Shown here piece after piece: positions 59,158-64,000 of a stretch of 64,000 nt of DNA (the first letter of the stretch is position 1; the number at the start of each line of letters is the position of its first letter). A program made the translations under genes and the position numbers. Source of the stretch: Hymenoscyphus infarciens (Eukaryota > Ascomycota > Leotiomycetes > Helotiales > Helotiaceae). The DNA lies in the NCBI GenBank assembly GCA_001414345.1, contig LLCB01000302.1, positions 1-64,000 on the forward strand. The letters are read 5' to 3'. The notes below the pieces were generated by a model, which ran no database searches, had not been told where the DNA came from, and saw only the letters and a list, made by a program, of their open reading frames with translations.

Positions 59158-61205
59158 AGAGTTACGACTTGTGTATATTTTTCCCCCGTGCCCTCGCGCA
59201 CAAGAAAAATGGTTGGTGGGCAACCCCCTAGGAATTATTTGCGTATATGCATACAAGCGTGCTTTTTGATAGTTCTTCTTTTCCCACTCGGTTGCACATG
59301 TTTCTGGAGTTGGATTTTCCTTGTACTTTTGTTTTTTCTTCATTATGATAATGATGCATTTTCTTATTGGCCCATTGTATGGGGATAAGATATATGCTAT
59401 GCGTGTGCTTTGGGGATTTGTATATTTTCCACTCTCGCACGCAAGGGAAATAGTTTGGTTGGATTGAGGATAGGAGAGGCGATGAGTGGATGTGGATGGA
59501 TGTGGATGTATGAATGGAAGATCAATATACCCTTTACCATAGTTGAATGAGAGAACATCGTTGACCTTTTTCAACCTTACTTGCCTTGGTGCTCTTCTGA
59601 AATTTGGATCACTAGGAAGGTTAATGTTCAATTGTCTGTGCACTATACATTTAGTTCCGGGGGGAGAGTAGTGTGTTGGTAATTGGTCGTGCAGTAGTGG
59701 ATGGAGGGATTGACGATCGACAACCCTCTCTCATTTGCCTTTTGACGTGGCAGTTATGGATGGTGAGCGCCCCACCTTATTCCTTACCTCTAGCTTGGAC
59801 TTCCATGGTGATATCCTGATACTCGTAAGTTTGGGTATCTGTGCTACTTTAAAGTATTCCACAAGTACTCCCCCCCCCCGGTATTGTCTGTTTGCAAGAG
59901 TAGTTTGGCTATGAAATGTCTATGCATTTACAGATAGTTAAGCAGAGGGGAGAGGGTAGTGCTACATTTGATTAGTTAATTTACTAGACCGATTAGAAGG
60001 ATTTGGATTAGAGCCTGTTCTGCTTATGCTCTATTAAAGATCTGGTGATAATATATCTATATATATATAAAGGTGACGGATTAATTATATTACTTCGAAG
60101 ATCTTCGCATAAAAGATAGAAATTCTTATATTTCTATGGATATCTTTTATAACTACTACTAAGCTGTGTTTGAAGAAGTGGTTTAGAGGAGAGAGCACAG
60201 AGAGCGGTAGAAAATTATTCATATATTTTGAAAAGTGTGGTATTCTTCTAAGGTTCTACAACTTTTACCCACTTAGCCTTCGAGGGGTCGTACTCTTCTG
60301 ACTACTTGTTTTCATACTAAAAAGAGAAGAGGTTCATGGTAAGCTTCGCTCGCGATAGACAGTAAAAGGGGTAGTAAATACAACGAGTTCGTACCTGCTA
60401 TTGCTTACTTTGCTCCAACTATTTAGAGTAATCCAAGAATGCCCACCGCGAGATTCCCTAGAAGGACGGAGACGGTATAGAAAGAATCCGTGGTGGCGTA
60501 TTCCCATTTTCAATTCCGATTCCAATTGCATCCCAAATTATCCAATAATATCCCAAGAAAGATTCATGGGTCAATCAAGGAGAGTTTGATTGCGTACCAT
60601 CTTGATTTGCTTCACAGGAACGCCCCTGCTTGTTGCAAGGCAAGCCAAGGCCCAAACAGTCGCCTTGTTTATTTTTGGATCGCTAAGCGGCCCCTGCAGA
60701 TTGCCATGGTGATTATCGAGGTGAATGTCGTACATTTCATCATGGCTTTTATGATTTTGGTTGAGCCATGGACAATTGATTGAAGTATGTGATGTCTAGC
60801 TACTCTATGCGGGAAATGAAACAATTGAAGATTTATCAATTTCACGCGCATGCATATGCTGGGTTGGCAGGGTACATCTACCGAAAGGCCGCGTCGAACT
60901 GGAAGAGGCTGGGCGAATACCAAATCAAGGTGGCTGAGGTGCGAAAGCAAGCAACACCAGTTCCACCTCCTCCACTTTGCATGCTGCACCGAAACTCTCC
61001 CTCCTACAATTCTCCGTTCTTGCATGCGACGATGAGTTGAGTTGAAACTTGATTGCATCTTTCCTTCATTAATTGCCGTACAATGCTCAGCTAGAGCTTC
61101 ATTTTTCCATTTTCCAAGTAAACAAAGCATTGTCACCCACGGCACTCCCGGTTGCCGCATTCCACATTCCACAAACAAAGCAATCACCACTCAACATCGC
61201 CCATC
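59158..61205. other. Intergenic, partly AT-rich
   Basis: No gene is supported. It begins with the chitin synthase 3' region. The segment 59990-60330 is AT-rich with TATATA runs, an ACTTCGAAGATCTTCG palindromic stretch (about 60092-60107) and many stops, likely a decayed repeat. The rest, to 61205, has short overlapping frames only and includes the promoter of the C2 gene. Confidence 0.5.
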
Positions 61206-64000
61206 ATGTCGGGCAGGATGAAGGTGAATGGCCTCAATACTATGCACACGGCGGGCATCTTCTCCGACATGACTGTCGACGGCCCTGAAATTGGAACCCT
61301 GGTGGTCATTGTTGATCGCGCGAAGAACCTCCCAAATCGAAAGACCATTGGCAAACAAGATCCATACTGCGCAGCTCGACTCGGAAAGGAAGCAAAGAAG
61401 ACGGAGACGGATCGTAGGGGAGGCCAAACACCAAGATGGTACGACTGAGGATTGATGTGAACGACGCGATTGAATCTCTACTAACTTCGAATCTAGGGAC
61501 CAAGAACTACGATTTAACGTACACGATTCCGCCGACTACTATCAGCTTAAGGTTTCGGTATTCAACGACGACAAGAAGACGGATCTAATTGGCGAGAACT
61601 TTGTCGACTTGAGGAGCATAATTGTGCCGGGTGGTGGGCAGAGCGACGTCTGGCATAACCTGAATTGCAAGGGCAAATACGCGGGCGAAATCAGAATCGA
61701 AATCACATATTACGATACCAGACCAAAACAAGAGAAACCAGAAAAGGCAAAACAATTGGCTCCTAGTGGGATTGAGGAGGGAGGCAGAGACTCGCTCAAG
61801 GGCCCAAGACAACCAAAGGCTGCTGCTGCTGTTAAAAGAAGGCCATTGCCCTCGGATCCAGTTACAGGGGCACCTCCACCAGCCAGTGCCATTCCAGATC
61901 ATGTTCAGACGCCTCCTCGAGGATATAAATCTCCCACAGCGACCCCCGAACATAGCCAAACACCACCTCATGGCTACGAGCCGTCAATGATTGGGAGCGA
62001 GTACGCCCAAAGCTCCCCTCGCAATCACCAACAACCACCGCCGAATGCAATTCCTGAGCACGTTCAGACGCCAAGTCGAGGGGTTCCCAATGCTATTCCA
62101 CAGCACATACAAACTCCACCAAGAGGGTATCAAAACAATAGTTATATTCCAAACCAATCACCACTCCAAAGTTTCGAGTATAACAACACACCACCAAGTC
62201 AGTATTCGCAGGGAGGATACGACAACAGTCAAAACCACAATGGATATTCCACCACCCCACCAAGCTCGAAGCCGGTTCCACAAGAAAGATATGAAAATTA
62301 CGATCCATACGTTAGGAATGAGTACGCACAAGGAAATAATAACAGCAGAGGTCGATACGAGGAGGAGGATGAAATGATTGATCCGAGAGACGCATATAGC
62401 AGGCACACGCCATATGAACTTCCTCAACCAGAGGATTTTGGTTCTCCACCAAGTCCAGGCGGCCCTCCCCCCCCACCTCCAGCACATGGGGGTAGACAAA
62501 ATAGCAGCCAAGTCAGCCCAACGCCTCCAACAAGACAGACTAGCTACTACCCCCCCGACTCGAGAGCACCAAATCCGTATGATACTCCAACCAAAGGTCA
62601 TAGACATTCAATGTCCAATTATTCGGCACCGAAGCCATACATGGCCTATGTAGCTCCAAAAACCGAGGACCCATTCCGCAAGTCAGGAGACAGTTACCAG
62701 GAATCCCCACCTCGACATCAATCGTATGACTCAAGATACAGCTCCAATCATGATTCAATGCAGCCAACCGTCGAGGATGCTCCGCCTTCTCCATCGGGTC
62801 AGTACTCTGGACACAGGGGAAGCGAGTCGCGTTCTTCGAGAGCCGAAGATCGAAGATATGGTGAAGTTCCTTCTCCTGCTCCACTCAATTTGAGTGGGCG
62901 TGGAAGTGCTGCATCGGGTTATAACACTGCTCCAAGCGCCACATCACATCAACACTCGAACAGTATGGGGTATACATCAACCAATTCCCAAATTTCTTTG
63001 AGAGAACGATCACAGACTGGGACATCAGTTTCCTCGAGAACTTCATATAACACAATATCACAGCCACAACAGCAGCTGCAAAGCCAACGAAAGCCATCGA
63101 ACAGTCACTTGTCAGAGCTTGACAATGATTATGGACTACCACCCGTACCAGCAACTCTGGTAGCTGGTATGGACCCGATGATCGCCCAAGAAATCTCCGA
63201 ACGAATTTACGACGAGAGAAGATCAAGTTTTAGCAACCAGGCTTTAGTTCAAACTCAGGGCGGATATCAAGAATCTCCTCAGTACCACCAAGACTCACCA
63301 CAGCAACATTCTTACTCAAACAATGATTCCTACTCCAACAACGCAATGGTTCCATTTGTTCCAGCTTCTTCGTCATCGTATGATGAACGACAAAGTCGTT
63401 ATTCAAGTGCCACAGTGCCAGCGCAGAAGTCGAGGGGAGTTTCACCAGATCCTAGAAGGCTCATACGGAAATCAGTAAGCCCCTCCCCGGGGGCTTCTCC
63501 AGGCGCTCATGATGATCAAAGAAGGCTCTCTGGGATACCTTTTGGTCCAGATTCATATAATGCTTTGAATCCAAAGATTTCTGGGTCAACATCGACCCCA
63601 TCTCTAAGCGCAAAATATGATGCCGAGAAACCGGATCCAGATGAGAAGATCATCACCCACGATGGTAGGGAAATCGATCCCAGTGATCACATTCCCGAAT
63701 CCAATTATGCTCCCCTGCTGGAATCAAAAGGACCCAAATATGCTTCTCAACAACCTGATCGCAACTATCGGGGTCCACCAAGTAATTCTCAACCAAGTTC
63801 TGGTCGCAAACAACTGCGAGTAGCTCCTCGTCCACAGTCAATGGCCGTATCCAATTCAACACCCGTATACATGAACACAGGTCCAAGTGACCCCATGGCC
63901 CACACGGGACGAAATCGTCTCCAGAAGAAAGCCAATCGCATGTCGGCCATGCCAGCGCCGCATTCGAGTCCGCTTGCTCCTATCACTCCGTATCAGAATA
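61206..64000 (+). CDS. C2-domain ingression protein, Inn1/Fic1-like (3' end off the window)
   Basis: Exon 1 is 61206-61438 and exon 2 runs open from 61497 past the right edge, so about 912 codons are seen. The intron 61439-61496 (GTACGA..TAG, CTAAC branch) splits a conserved PRW|DQELRF. The N-terminal C2 domain (about residues 25-135) reads GTLVVIVDRAKNLPNRKTIG, KQDPYCAARLGK, then FNVHDSADYYQLKVSVFNDD and GEIRIEITYYD. A long Pro/Ser/Gln-rich tail follows, with many PxxP stretches suited to SH3 partners. Inn1 and Fic1 pair a C2 domain with PxxP motifs, bind F-BAR/SH3 proteins such as Hof1/Cdc15, and couple membrane ingression to septum synthesis by chitin synthase. Residues about 208-300 carry four degenerate IPxHxQTPxRGY repeats. 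The family assignment rests on domain order, and the role is inferred. Confidence 0.82.

Overview
The window is nuclear DNA of a filamentous ascomycete. Genes are split by short introns with GT..AG borders and CTAAC/CTGAC-type branch sites. The gene content is typical of Pezizomycotina: two division-1 chitin synthases, an ApsA/Num1 cortical anchor, Opy2, a Zn2Cys6 regulator and an Inn1/Fic1-like C2 protein. Transposon relics show the CA/TG loss left by repeat-induced point mutation (RIP). Protein flavour suggests Leotiomycetes/Helotiales (the Botrytis/Sclerotinia side), but the species cannot be fixed from sequence alone.

Layout, left to right. 1-3.2 kb: a decayed flank and one small unknown gene. 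3.2-7.5 kb (-): the nuclear-migration/dynein-anchor protein. 7.5-12.3 kb: gene-poor DNA. 12.3-15.6 kb: a divergent pair, a type II haloacid dehalogenase-like gene (-) and a multi-pass membrane protein (+). 15.6-24 kb: AT-rich, gene-free DNA with two MITE-like elements flanked by TA, followed by simple repeats. 24.1-28.2 kb (-): a RAS2-type GTPase and Opy2, both signalling proteins. 31.9-42.1 kb: a gene-dense block with class III chitin synthase, UBC12, ketol-acid reductoisomerase, a Sry1/serine-racemase-like PLP enzyme and a Zn2Cys6 factor. 44.0-51.8 kb: a RIP-saturated island of nested terminal-inverted-repeat transposons. 51.75-64 kb: a coiled-coil gene abutting the island, a low-molecular-weight tyrosine phosphatase, class I chitin synthase and the 5' part of a C2-domain ingression protein that runs off the right edge.

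Functionally several genes converge on polarised growth, wall and septum: two chitin synthases, a Ras GTPase, Opy2 (HOG/MAPK input), the ApsA anchor and the C2 protein. They are not arranged as an obvious cluster. Exon structures were worked out by hand from splice signals, reading frame and family conservation. In nearly every gene the exon lengths sum to a multiple of three. I see no rRNA, no convincing tRNA, no CRISPR and no secondary-metabolite cluster. No wholly new system is evident. The most promising leads are the TIR transposon family with TAAATCG subterminal arrays whose end abuts a host gene, the two MITEs, and a set of possible LC8-binding motifs in the ApsA homologue.
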